NCBI GenBank assembly: GCA_026705345.1
Contig: JAPPAV010000035.1
Coordinates: 62,001 to 126,000 of the forward strand
Reading direction: 5' to 3'
DNA from: Gammaproteobacteria bacterium
GTDB lineage: Bacteria; Pseudomonadota; Gammaproteobacteria; Pseudomonadales; Azotimanducaceae
Length of the DNA stretch: 64,000 nt
Both the position numbers and the translations under genes were made by a program. Positions 1 to 7,880 of this stretch are shown here, piece after piece. The notes beneath the pieces were generated by a model. The model saw only the letters and a list, made by a program, of their open reading frames with translations. It was not told where the DNA came from and ran no database searches. Within the stretch, counting starts at the first letter, position 1. Each line of letters starts with the position of its first letter.

Positions 1-861
1 GGTGTGCAGTCGTTCGCCCTTGGCAAAGGCAACCTCGGTTCCGGCCACGCTCACTCGTTGCTCGCACGCCGAGACCAGGTACATCTCGATGCGGCCGGCT
101 CCTTCGTTGTAGACGGCCAGATGGCGGAACCCGGTGAGGTCGAAGTCAGCGCCGAGGGCGTTGTTGATGTTCGCCAGCAGGTTCTTGTTGAACTGTTCGG
201 TGATGCCGCCCATGTCGGTGTAGGCGCGATCGAGGACATCGCGATCCTTCTTGGCGTCTACGCCGACCACCAGCCAGCCGCCAGCGTCCACGACTTGAGC
301 CACGCCACGCAAGAAATCGCCAGCGGCATTCGGTTCGAAGTTGCCGATGCTTGAACCCGGAAAGAACGCCAGCCGCGGCAACCCAGCCACCGGGAGCGGT
401 AGTTCGAAGGGCGACGTGTAGTCCGCACAGGTGGGATAGACCGCGAGTCCCGGGTAGCGGTCGAATATCGCCCTTGCCGAGTGCTCGAGGTGCTCCCGGG
501 AGATGTCTACCGGAACATAGGCCGCCGGCAGGCAGGCGTCGATCAGGAGGCGTGACTTGACGCTGCTGCCGCTGCCGTACTCGACAAGGCAGGTGCCGGC
601 GCCCACGCGCCGGGCGATCAGTTCCTGGTTGTCCCGCAGGATTTCAGTCTCGACACGCGTCAGGTAGTAGCCCGGCAGTTTGGTGATGACGTCGAAGAGT
701 CGCGACCCTTGCGCGTCGTAGAAATACTTGGGCGGAATCGACTTGGCCGGAAGCGACAAGCCGCGCAGGACCTCGGCAGCCATGTCGGGAAGGGCGGGTT
801 TCAGGTCGAAGAACTCGTAGCGGGGCGTCGCCTCCCCGTTTTGGGCGTGCGTGTCGATCAG
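1..861 (-). CDS. egtD: L-histidine N-alpha-methyltransferase EgtD (3' end outside window)
   Basis: Cytoplasmic SAM-dependent enzyme that trimethylates histidine to hercynine, the first step of ergothioneine synthesis. 287 residues are visible; the family is about 320 long, so roughly 30 C-terminal residues lie beyond the window edge. Visible family features are PPKYFYD (about residues 43-49), YYLTR (65-69), the SAM-binding LVEYGSGSS (92-100) and PGSSIGNFEP. It lies directly downstream of egtB, in the same frame, separated only by the egtB TGA. No ATG, GTG or TTG precedes the conserved FFDLKP segment. The first ATG (position 783) would remove conserved N-terminus, so I take the CTG at 861, which has GGAG four bases upstream; an ATC at 858 is the alternative. 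The identity is firm and the start is not. Confidence 0.9.
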   Translation of the reverse strand, partial: MIDTHAQNGEATPRYEFFDLKPALPDMAAEVLRGLSLPAKSIPPKYFYDAQGSRLFDVITKLPGYYLTRVETEILRDNQELIARRVGAGTCLVEYGSGSSVKSRLLIDACLPAAYVPVDISREHLEHSARAIFDRYPGLAVYPTCADYTSPFELPLPVAGLPRLAFFPGSSIGNFEPNAAGDFLRGVAQVVDAGGWLVVGVDAKKDRDVLDRAYTDMGGITEQFNKNLLANINNALGADFDLTGFRHLAVYNEGAGRIEMYLVSACEQRVSVAGTEVAFAKGERLHT

Positions 862-2184
862 TCAGCTCCGGTTTCTGGCAAGGCGTATGCCGGTGAACTG
901 CCAACGGTCCGGCGGGTAGAAGAAATTCCGATAGCTGGCGCGTACATGATCCAGCGGCGTTGCGCAGGAACCCCCGCGCAGCACCATTTGCCCGGACATG
1001 AACTTGCCGTTGTATTCGCCGAGCGTGCCGTCCAGGGGCTCGAACCCGGGATACGGGACATAGGCGCTCGATGTCCATTCCCAGCAGTCCCCGAACAGTT
1101 GCCCCATACCGTCGGTGCCAACCGGCTCCGGATGCGGCGCTCGCGGGCCGCGGGCGAAGTTGCCGTCAATGGCGTGTGAGGCGGCGGCGACCTCCCACTC
1201 CGCCTCCGTCGGTAGTCGTGCGCCGGCCCAACGCGCGTAGGCGTCCGCCTCGTAGTGACTCACGTGGGTAACGGGCGCGTTGGGCATCAGCGGTCGCTCA
1301 CCGTCGAGGCGGTACTCCAGCCAGCAGCCGTCAACGCTGCGCCAATACATGGGCGCGGCGACCGCCCGTTCCTGCCGCCAGCGCCAGCCATCCGACAGCC
1401 ACACGGTTGGCTCGTCGTAGCCGCCGTCGGCAATGAACTCGGCGAACTCGGCGTTCGTGACCAAGCGGTTGCCCAGCTCGAAGTCGTCGATCCACACCCG
1501 GTGCCTCGGGCACTCGTTGTCAAACACGAAACCGTCGCCAACATGCGCGCCGATCTGGACGATTCCCCCCGCATACTCCGCGAATGCGAGTGTCCCGCAC
1601 GACGCCGCGCGATCATCGACTGGTTTTTTTCGAGGCGGCGGGGCGTAGGCGGGCTTGAGCGGGTTGAGGCCCAGATTGGCCTTGATGTCGGTGACCATCA
1701 GCTCCTGGTGTTGCTCTTCGTGGTGGAGCCCCAAGGTGATCCGGTTCGAGACATCGGCATCATCGCGTCCGAGCAGGCCATGCATCGCCGTGTCCACATG
1801 GTCGCGGTAGGCGCGGACCTCCGACACCGTGGGCCGCGACAGCCGACCTCGCTCCGGGCGCGGGAACTGCTGCCCGATGCCGTCGTAGTACGAGTTGAAC
1901 AGGTACTCGAAATCCGGGTGGAACGGGCGGTAGCCGGGCACGCAGGCCTTGAGCAGGAACGTCTCGAAGAACCAGGTCGTGTGCGCCAGGTGCCACTTCG
2001 GCGGGCTGGCTTCGACGACGGGTTGCACGCCATAGTCCTCCACGGCGAGCGGCTCGCAGATGGTCAGCGAACGTTGCCGAACCTCGTCGTAGCGTAAGGC
2101 GGCTTCCTGGCGCGGACCGGCCTCGGCGCCCCCTGCCACATTAGCGTTCAAGCGACCGCCGCGACCCGGCCCGAGTTCGAACAA
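862..2184 (-). CDS. egtB: Hercynine oxygenase EgtB (iron-dependent sulfoxide synthase)
   Basis: Non-haem iron enzyme that joins hercynine to a thiol (gamma-glutamylcysteine or cysteine) with O2, the second step of ergothioneine synthesis. The 440 residues fit the family. The N-terminal half is a DinB-like four-helix domain with WHLAHTTWFFE (about residue 64) and HHEEQHQE (about 155), the source of the three-histidine iron site. The C-terminal half is a formylglycine-generating-enzyme-type domain with RLPTEAEWE, GDCWEWT, LRGGS and a final QFTGIRLAR typical of EgtB. The extreme N-terminus is glycine/alanine-rich, so the true start could be somewhat internal. The gene is followed without a gap by egtD; the pair makes the core of an ergothioneine locus. 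Confidence 0.95.
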   Translation of the reverse strand: MFELGPGRGGRLNANVAGGAEAGPRQEAALRYDEVRQRSLTICEPLAVEDYGVQPVVEASPPKWHLAHTTWFFETFLLKACVPGYRPFHPDFEYLFNSYYDGIGQQFPRPERGRLSRPTVSEVRAYRDHVDTAMHGLLGRDDADVSNRITLGLHHEEQHQELMVTDIKANLGLNPLKPAYAPPPRKKPVDDRAASCGTLAFAEYAGGIVQIGAHVGDGFVFDNECPRHRVWIDDFELGNRLVTNAEFAEFIADGGYDEPTVWLSDGWRWRQERAVAAPMYWRSVDGCWLEYRLDGERPLMPNAPVTHVSHYEADAYARWAGARLPTEAEWEVAAASHAIDGNFARGPRAPHPEPVGTDGMGQLFGDCWEWTSSAYVPYPGFEPLDGTLGEYNGKFMSGQMVLRGGSCATPLDHVRASYRNFFYPPDRWQFTGIRLARNRS

Positions 2185-2307
2185 GAACGCCCGTCAACGG
2201 CGCAACCCGCGTGTCGTGTCGGTGGATTGGCCACCCAACGCCCCCTCGCCAAACATGCCAGCATAGGAAAGCCGTCCGCGCAATGTCAAAAAAGAGGCGG
2301 CTTGCCG

Positions 2308-2952
2308 TCAATTGGTCGTGTGTTGAACTCGACTGCTCAAGGCACGGTGGAGCGTCGCCAGGCGGGTGGCATCGAAAGGCGAGGAGACATTGCCGTAGTG
2401 CCTGCCCGAAGGGTCCACCACCGCGATACGACCGGAGTGGTTCATGGTGTAGCCAAGCTCCGAGTCCTCCACCAGAACCTTGGAGAATCCCGCATGGAAG
2501 CTACGCGCGAAGGCGAAGATGTCCGGTACCGATCCGGTCACACCGACGAAATCGTCCGAGAAGGTCCGCACGTACTCCAACAGCAAGGGAGCCGTATCCC
2601 GCTCCGGATCAACCGTGACCAGGATGCCCTGGAACGGCTCGTCGCCAGCCTCGACAAGGACCTGCTCCGCTTCGCCGAGCACGGCCATGGTGATGGGGCA
2701 GATGTCTGGACAGTTGGCGAAACCGAAGAACATGAACGACCACCGGCCGCGCAAACGTTCCGGACCGAAGTCGCCGCCGGCGGCATCGTCCAGCGAAAAG
2801 CCGCCGACCTGCCGTGGCTCCGGGTACGGCGTGAAGTTAAACGCCTTGAGCTCTTCGTCCGAGAACTGCGTACCGGGTCGGAAGTAAACCACCGCCACAC
2901 CCGCCCCGACCAGGACGGCCAGCAGGAGCGCGAGGACGGCAACCTTCATCAT
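2308..2952 (-). CDS. sco1: Sco1/SenC/PrrC-family copper chaperone
   Basis: Membrane-anchored thioredoxin-fold protein that delivers copper to the CuA centre of cytochrome c oxidase. 214 residues: an N-terminal hydrophobic anchor (about 3-24) followed by a periplasmic domain with the copper-binding cysteine motif NCPDICP (about 78-84) and the distal histidine in TMNHSG (about 168). It begins four bases after the ctaA stop and ends the SURF1-ctaA-sco1 run, which fits a cytochrome oxidase assembly operon. The double ATG at 2952/2949 leaves the exact start open by one codon. No oxidase subunit genes are in the window. Confidence 0.92.
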   Translation of the reverse strand: MMKVAVLALLLAVLVGAGVAVVYFRPGTQFSDEELKAFNFTPYPEPRQVGGFSLDDAAGGDFGPERLRGRWSFMFFGFANCPDICPITMAVLGEAEQVLVEAGDEPFQGILVTVDPERDTAPLLLEYVRTFSDDFVGVTGSVPDIFAFARSFHAGFSKVLVEDSELGYTMNHSGRIAVVDPSGRHYGNVSSPFDATRLATLHRALSSRVQHTTN

Positions 2953-2956
2953 TCGA

Positions 2957-3934
2957 TTATGCGCTCAAGCGGCGGATCGCGTAGTAGATGGTGACGACGA
3001 CCAGCAGCAACGCAGCTGCCCCGGCATTGTGCAACACGGCAACGACGAGGGGCAGGGCGAAGACCACGTTGGCGATGCCCAGCGCCAGTTGGAGTGCAAG
3101 CACCCCGCCGAGCACCCAGGCCAACGGTCGCGATCCCAAGCGAACCGCCAGCCACCCGGCGACGAGCAGTACCGCCACGGCGCCGATGCGGTGCGCAACG
3201 TGGATCGCCACCCGGGCATCGCTCGACATCAAGCCGCCGAGGTAGTTCGGCCCCACGCCCTGGAAGATGTCGAAACCCGCAGCGAAGTCCATGTCCGGGA
3301 TCCAAACACCGTGGCAGGTGGGAAAATCCGGGCAGGCGAGGGCGGCGTAGTTGGCCGTCAGCCAACCGCCCAGGGCAACCTGGGCCACCACGACCACCAA
3401 GGTCGCCATCGACAGTCCCCGAAGCGACGGGCTCACCCGCCACGGCGGACCCCGGAGCGCCAGCCACCACACCCAAAGCAACGCGAGCGTGGCGAAACCA
3501 CCCAGGAGGTGGGTGGTCACCACCTGTGGCCAGAGTTTCAGGGTGACCGTCCAAGCACCGAACGCGCCTTGCGCGATCACCAGCAGGACGATCGCCACCG
3601 GCAGCTTCCAGGGAAGCCCTCCTTTGACCGCCAGGACGGCCAATACCAGGACCACGAGCCCGAGCGATGCCGCGGCATAGCGATGGATCATCTCCGGCCA
3701 TGCCTTGTCGGCTTCGACGGGCGATTCGGGGAACGCCGCTTCGGCGCGGGCGATCTCTTCAGCCGACTCCGGCACCAGGATCATGCCGTAGCATCCCGGC
3801 CAATCGGGACAACCGAGCCCGGCATCGACCAGGCGCGTGTACGCGCCCAGCACGACCACCACCGCGGCAAGCGCCACGGCAACGGCGACAAGATTCGTGG
3901 TACGACGAGACGCCTCACGCATCGTTCGCGCCAT
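2957..3934 (-). CDS. ctaA: Haem A synthase (COX15/CtaA family)
   Basis: Integral membrane enzyme that oxidises the C8 methyl of haem O to give haem A for aa3-type oxidases. About eight hydrophobic segments run through the protein. The haem-ligand histidines sit in contexts such as EMIHRY, TTHLLGG, VAHRIGA and VLHNAGA, and the N-terminal half has the family segment RLVDAGLGCPDWPGCYG. The second half repeats it in weaker form (LACPDFPTCHG), as expected for this internally duplicated family. I chose the ATG at 3934 because an AAGG lies five bases upstream. It overlaps the SURF1 3' end by 20 bases, and an ATG at 3922 would cut that to 8. Translational coupling with SURF1 is likely. Confidence 0.92.
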   Translation of the reverse strand: MARTMREASRRTTNLVAVAVALAAVVVVLGAYTRLVDAGLGCPDWPGCYGMILVPESAEEIARAEAAFPESPVEADKAWPEMIHRYAAASLGLVVLVLAVLAVKGGLPWKLPVAIVLLVIAQGAFGAWTVTLKLWPQVVTTHLLGGFATLALLWVWWLALRGPPWRVSPSLRGLSMATLVVVVAQVALGGWLTANYAALACPDFPTCHGVWIPDMDFAAGFDIFQGVGPNYLGGLMSSDARVAIHVAHRIGAVAVLLVAGWLAVRLGSRPLAWVLGGVLALQLALGIANVVFALPLVVAVLHNAGAAALLLVVVTIYYAIRRLSA

Positions 3935-4610
3935 GGCTGCCTTTTCGACGACCAATCAGAACGTAGCCCATGCCAACAACGAGGCCAATCAGCAGCCACT
4001 GCACGGCGTAGCTCCAGTGTTGGCCGGCATCGAAGTCCCAAGCGAGGGAGGCAGCTCGGAAAACCCCCGACCCGCCCGCCTCGAGCCGGATTTCCCGGGC
4101 ATGTGCGCCGGTCGCTTCCGCCATTCGTCCCGGGTTCATGGCGCGTACCCTCTTCGGCCAGGCTTCTGGCCAGGCTTCTTCGCCCAATGCGGCCGCCAAG
4201 GGCGTCGTCGGCCAGACCACCCCGACGACCGAGACCGGGCCGTCAGGCGTTTCGGGCGCCGAGCCCCTTCGCAACGTCCAGCCCCGGTTGACGAGGAAAC
4301 CGCCGGCGTCGGTCGTCAGCACGGTCACCACGTCGAACCCCCGTGCACGCGGCTGTTCCGCCACGAGAAACGTGTGTGCAGCGTCGTAGCGACCCGTCAA
4401 TGCAAGCCTGGTGAAATCCGGCATCTCGGCGGAGTAGCGGGACCCATCGACGGGATCGCCTTCGAGCCGTGCCTCGTGGGTGTGGGCGAGGGAGGTCTTC
4501 TCGAGCGCGCGGGTGATCTGCCACGTCGCCAGTCCGACGGTGGTGACCAACGCCGCCGCCACCTGCAGGGTCAATGCTCGTCCGGGTCGAAACGGTCGTC
4601 GGCCGGCCAT
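3915..4610 (-). CDS. SURF1-family cytochrome oxidase biogenesis protein
   Basis: Membrane protein that assists haem A insertion or assembly of cytochrome c oxidase. 231 residues with the SURF1 layout: an N-terminal transmembrane helix (about 13-32, ending GLATWQ), a periplasmic domain with LTGRYD and the hallmark FLVNRGW (about 104-110), and a second transmembrane helix near the C-terminus (QHWSYAVQWLLIG). The ATG at 4610 overlaps the aroE stop by one base (TGATG), which fixes the start and suggests coupled translation. The 3' end overlaps ctaA. Family membership is clear; the exact biochemical role of bacterial SURF1 varies between species. Confidence 0.92.
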   Translation of the reverse strand: MAGRRPFRPGRALTLQVAAALVTTVGLATWQITRALEKTSLAHTHEARLEGDPVDGSRYSAEMPDFTRLALTGRYDAAHTFLVAEQPRARGFDVVTVLTTDAGGFLVNRGWTLRRGSAPETPDGPVSVVGVVWPTTPLAAALGEEAWPEAWPKRVRAMNPGRMAEATGAHAREIRLEAGGSGVFRAASLAWDFDAGQHWSYAVQWLLIGLVVGMGYVLIGRRKGSHGANDA

Positions 4611-5413
4611 CACGCGCCCGAGCGCAACATCTTCGCCACGCCGCCCGTATCCGGGCGGACGTCCCGCCACAGCAGGAACGCCTCCGCGGCCTGCTCGATC
4701 AACATGCCAAGACCATCGCTGACCTCTCTCGCGCCCTGGTCGGCAGCCCATCGGCAAAACGGTGTCGCGCCGTCGAGCGCGTAGAGCATGTCGTAGCAAC
4801 GACTGCCCGAGACGACCGACGGGGCGACCAATCCGCCGATTCCGGAGAGGCCCGCAGCTGTCGCGTTCAAGACGACGTCCCAGCCGCCGCCCACATCGTC
4901 GAGTCCCGCACCGGCCACACCAAAGCGCGCCGCGAGCGTCTCCGCCTTGGTCCGAGTGCGGTTGGCGATGGTCAAGTCGACGACACCGGCGCGTTTGAGC
5001 GACTCGACGATACCCTGCGCCGCGCCGCCGGCACCCAGAACGAGGGTCCGGGCACCGTCGAGATCCCAACCCAGGTTGTCCAGAAGATCGCGGAGCAGGC
5101 CGATACCGTCGGTATTGCAGCCCCGTTTCACGCTGCCTTCGACAACGATGGTGTTTACGGCACCGGATTCCGTTGCCGCATCGTCGTGGCTGTCAACCCA
5201 TCGCCACGCATCCAACTTGAACGGCAGGGTGACGTTGAGACCCCTGCCTCCGTGAGCAAAGAAATGCCGGGCAACCCCGGTGAAGTCACCCCTCGGCGCC
5301 TCAAGCCTTCCGTACTCAATGTCCTCGCGTGTGCGCGTCGCGAAAACCGTATGGATTCGGGGCGACAGGCTATGGTCAACCGGATTGCCGATCACCGCGT
5401 ATCGATCGGTCAT
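4610..5413 (-). CDS. aroE: Shikimate dehydrogenase (NADP+)
   Basis: Reduces 3-dehydroshikimate to shikimate in aromatic amino acid synthesis. 267 residues, normal length. The N-terminal substrate domain has NPVDHSLSP and the catalytic-lysine motif NVTLPFK (Lys about 66). NTDGIG (about 100-105) follows, then the NADP-binding loop GAGGAAQG (about 127-134), NRT (151-153), which usually marks NADP preference, NATAAG, and a C-terminal GLGMLIEQAA. The start overlaps the tsaC stop by four bases (ATGA) and the stop overlaps the SURF1 start, so aroE is embedded in a continuous translation chain. tsaC-aroE adjacency is common in gammaproteobacteria. Confidence 0.96.
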   Translation of the reverse strand: MTDRYAVIGNPVDHSLSPRIHTVFATRTREDIEYGRLEAPRGDFTGVARHFFAHGGRGLNVTLPFKLDAWRWVDSHDDAATESGAVNTIVVEGSVKRGCNTDGIGLLRDLLDNLGWDLDGARTLVLGAGGAAQGIVESLKRAGVVDLTIANRTRTKAETLAARFGVAGAGLDDVGGGWDVVLNATAAGLSGIGGLVAPSVVSGSRCYDMLYALDGATPFCRWAADQGAREVSDGLGMLIEQAAEAFLLWRDVRPDTGGVAKMLRSGA

Positions 5414-5973
5414 CGCAACGTCCTCCCGCTCAACGCGTCGACTATGCGGCTAGGACCCCCGCTCGCACCGGTCTCGCCCGGCAGGATGAAATCCACCACC
5501 TCCCCAAGCGCGTCCGCGACTGCCGCTGCGGTTCGTGCCGGTTCGACCCCGCTCCGGTTCGCCGACGTCGATACGATGGCACCGCCGAAACCATCGGCCA
5601 GGGCCCGTGCCTGTTCATGCCCCGGAACCCGGATCGCCACGGTGTCGCGCCCACCCGTGATCCATTGCGGAAAACGACGGTTCGGCACCACCCAAGTGAC
5701 GGCGCCGGGCCAGCTTGCCCGGATCCGCCCCGCCTTTTCGTCGTCGAGGCACTCCAACTCCGTCGCGAACGCCCCCACCCGGCCGGCGGCGACGATGAGT
5801 CCCTTGTCGGCGTCTCGGCCCTTGATTTCGAGTACCCGATCGACCGCCGCGGCGTCGAATGGATCGCAGGCGAGACCCCAGACGCCTTCCGTCGCATGGG
5901 CGACGACGCCACCGCTGTGCAATACGTCGACGGCGCGGAGCAGAAGGCCGTCGGACACCTCGTCCGCTGACAC
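5410..5973 (-). CDS. tsaC: Threonylcarbamoyl-AMP synthase TsaC (YrdC type)
   Basis: Makes threonylcarbamoyl-AMP from threonine, bicarbonate and ATP for t6A modification of tRNA position 37. 187 residues match the short single-domain YrdC form rather than the longer Sua5 form. Visible motifs are ATEGVWGL (about 27-34), KGRDADKG for nucleotide binding (about 51-58), VAIRVP and the STSANRSG serine/asparagine motif (about 139-146). The start is GTG at 5973, 27 bases after the purE stop. The stop overlaps the aroE ATG (ATGA). Confidence 0.93.
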   Translation of the reverse strand: MSADEVSDGLLLRAVDVLHSGGVVAHATEGVWGLACDPFDAAAVDRVLEIKGRDADKGLIVAAGRVGAFATELECLDDEKAGRIRASWPGAVTWVVPNRRFPQWITGGRDTVAIRVPGHEQARALADGFGGAIVSTSANRSGVEPARTAAAVADALGEVVDFILPGETGASGGPSRIVDALSGRTLR

Positions 5974-6000
5974 CGGTTGGTCCGTTGAAGGTGTCCGCGC

Positions 6001-6507
6001 TTAGGCGGACTGAGTCAGCGATCGCTGCACCGACTCGTTCTGGACCGCCACCTTGGCCGCATTGGCCTCCCGGTCCGCCGCGATCCGAAGCGCCAAGTCG
6101 TCGTCGGCAACCGCGAGCATCTGCGCAGCGAGATAGCCGGCGTTCTTGGCACCGGCCTTGCCCACCGCCACGGTGGCGACGGGTACGCCGCCCGGCATCA
6201 TCACCGTCGACAAGAGCGCGTCCGCGCCATTGAACGGTCCGCCGTCGATCGGGACACCGATCACCGGACGGGTCGTGTGCGCCGCCACCGCGCCAGCGAG
6301 GTGTGCGGCAAGACCCGCAGCGCAAACAAAGACCCGACAGTCCCGGGCCGCCGCATCGTCAACGTATTCGGCAGTCGCCGCAGGAGTCCGGTGCGCCGAC
6401 GTGACCCGGACTTCGAAGCCGACGCCCAGAGAATCGAGCGTCTCGGTACAACTCTGCATGATCGGCCAATCGGACTCGGAACCCATCAACACGGCAACCC
6501 AAGGCAT
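6001..6507 (-). CDS. purE: N5-carboxyaminoimidazole ribonucleotide mutase (class I PurE)
   Basis: Rearranges N5-CAIR to CAIR in purine synthesis. 168 residues, normal for the single-domain bacterial enzyme. MGSESDWP (about 8-15) binds the phosphate, and SAHRTP (about 37-42) carries the catalytic histidine that defines class I. GVPIDGG and the GKAGAKNA segment are also present. The N5-CAIR mutase role implies a purK gene, which is not in the window. A roughly 180-base gap separates it from the upstream unknown gene, so it may have its own promoter; I could not pick a convincing one by eye. Confidence 0.95.
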   Translation of the reverse strand: MPWVAVLMGSESDWPIMQSCTETLDSLGVGFEVRVTSAHRTPAATAEYVDDAAARDCRVFVCAAGLAAHLAGAVAAHTTRPVIGVPIDGGPFNGADALLSTVMMPGGVPVATVAVGKAGAKNAGYLAAQMLAVADDDLALRIAADREANAAKVAVQNESVQRSLTQSA

Positions 6508-6686
6508 TTTTTTCGCTCCTGATCTCGGTTCACCGGGACCGGAGGGGTCGACCGGCGAGTGGGAAACAGCCGAATATACTCGCCGTCCGGTGCACCGACA
6601 ATCGAATCAGGATCCGGCAGGCCCCACGAGGCCCGGAACGGACACTCGCAGGCAGGAAGGACCCATTACCCCATCGGCGGTTCCTT

Positions 6687-7880
6687 TCAAACGTTCAACT
6701 CCCACAGGCGTGCCACAAAGAGCTTCTTGCCCGCGTGTCGTTCGCACAGCCCGTTCAGGCGTTCCACGAACCCAAGGGTCTCGCCGTCTTCCTCCGCAAC
6801 GGTCTTGAGATCGAGCAGCATGTCCACCGCCCAGTCGTAGGCTGCGGCATTGCACCGGTTGATCTCCCTCTCGGCTTCCCGCCACGCCAGCACGCCACGG
6901 CGCCGCGCGACGTCAAGACGGGTTTTGCGTTCCCGCTGCGCCTCGCGCAGGCGGCGGCAGCGTTCGGCGACCAAGCGCTTCGCATCGGCTGACTCCCGCT
7001 CAACACGAAGGGTCTCGGCCCGTTCCCGGATCTGCCCCGCAGACCGGCACCGGTTGAGCGAATCCCCCATGGCCGACGACACCGCGGCGGCGAGCCGATT
7101 GCGCACCTCCGCCGCCACATGGGGCTCATCGTCCAGCAAACGGCACAGCAGTGCCGCCTGCTCCTCATGGGGAATCGCCGCCACCACCCGCCGCCCGGCC
7201 GCAGCCACGCGCTCGGTCGACCCTTCGGGTCTCTCCAGCGCCGCCCGGACGAAGTCCGCATCGATGCCGAACAGGCGTGTCATGGTTTCGAGCGGACCGT
7301 TCAAGGGCCCGATTCCCGGCAACGGCTCGACTGCCTCGTCACCCAGCCAGCCTCGCTCGACCGCGACTAGCCACAGCAGGTAGAACGCCCGCCAATCGCC
7401 TGCGGCCAGGTCCCCTCGCAACGGTGCCAGGGCCGGGAGGATGGTCGAACAATTCTCGAAGGGCAGAGAAGACCCTTCCTCACCGTCGTCTCGAATGTCG
7501 ACGACGAGATTGTCCCGTGCCGTCCAGACATCCACGATCCGCACCTCGCGAAGAAAGCGGTCGAGCCGGGCACGGTCCACGAGGCGCCGCGGCAGGCGGA
7601 CCATCAAGGTGCGGGTGCCCCGGCTGGAAACGTGAAGATGGAGGTCGAACCAATGCGCCACGAGACTGCGCGGATTTCCCTTGAAGGCTTCCCATTGATA
7701 GTCGGCGGCGAAGCTCGAAGGGGTGATGCGCGCCGTCGACGAGAGTGCCCGCAAGTGTTCGCGTTCGGATTCTCCGAGCGGGTTGTCCATTGCTTGGAAC
7801 TCGAGGTACTGGTAGTCGTTCACGAGCGTCGCCTGCTCGGCGACCCAGAACGGCGCCGACAACGAGTGCGGGCCGCTCAT
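6687..7880 (-). CDS. Conserved protein of unknown function, coupled to dprA
   Basis: 397 residues with no signal peptide and no clear membrane segment, so probably cytoplasmic. The N-terminal third resembles an uncharacterised proteobacterial family I recall without a function (pattern: Y-x-E-F-Q-A-x-D near residue 24, DYQWEAFKGNP near 60, then LVAHWFDLHLHVSSRGTR and LMVRLP). The middle has YLLWLVAVERGWL and a proline/glycine turn (PLPGIGPLNGPLE). The C-terminal half (about 270-345) is rich in Arg, Glu and Ala and is likely an extended helical or coiled-coil region. The ATG overlaps the dprA stop by four bases (ATGA), so it is probably translated with dprA. I do not assign a function. Confidence 0.75.
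   Translation of the reverse strand: MSGPHSLSAPFWVAEQATLVNDYQYLEFQAMDNPLGESEREHLRALSSTARITPSSFAADYQWEAFKGNPRSLVAHWFDLHLHVSSRGTRTLMVRLPRRLVDRARLDRFLREVRIVDVWTARDNLVVDIRDDGEEGSSLPFENCSTILPALAPLRGDLAAGDWRAFYLLWLVAVERGWLGDEAVEPLPGIGPLNGPLETMTRLFGIDADFVRAALERPEGSTERVAAAGRRVVAAIPHEEQAALLCRLLDDEPHVAAEVRNRLAAAVSSAMGDSLNRCRSAGQIRERAETLRVERESADAKRLVAERCRRLREAQRERKTRLDVARRRGVLAWREAEREINRCNAAAYDWAVDMLLDLKTVAEEDGETLGFVERLNGLCERHAGKKLFVARLWELNV

Noticed and set aside
862-864. EgtB-EgtD as one natural fusion broken by a nonsense mutation
   Set aside because: EgtB ends at its normal family C-terminus and EgtD begins at its own, with a ribosome site between; separate genes fit better, though readthrough is left open as a finding.
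4574-6004. 476-codon open frame on the plus strand opposite aroE and tsaC
   Set aside because: Arg/Pro/Ser-rich translation without domains; the minus strand encodes clear AroE and TsaC. Long antisense frames are expected at this GC content.
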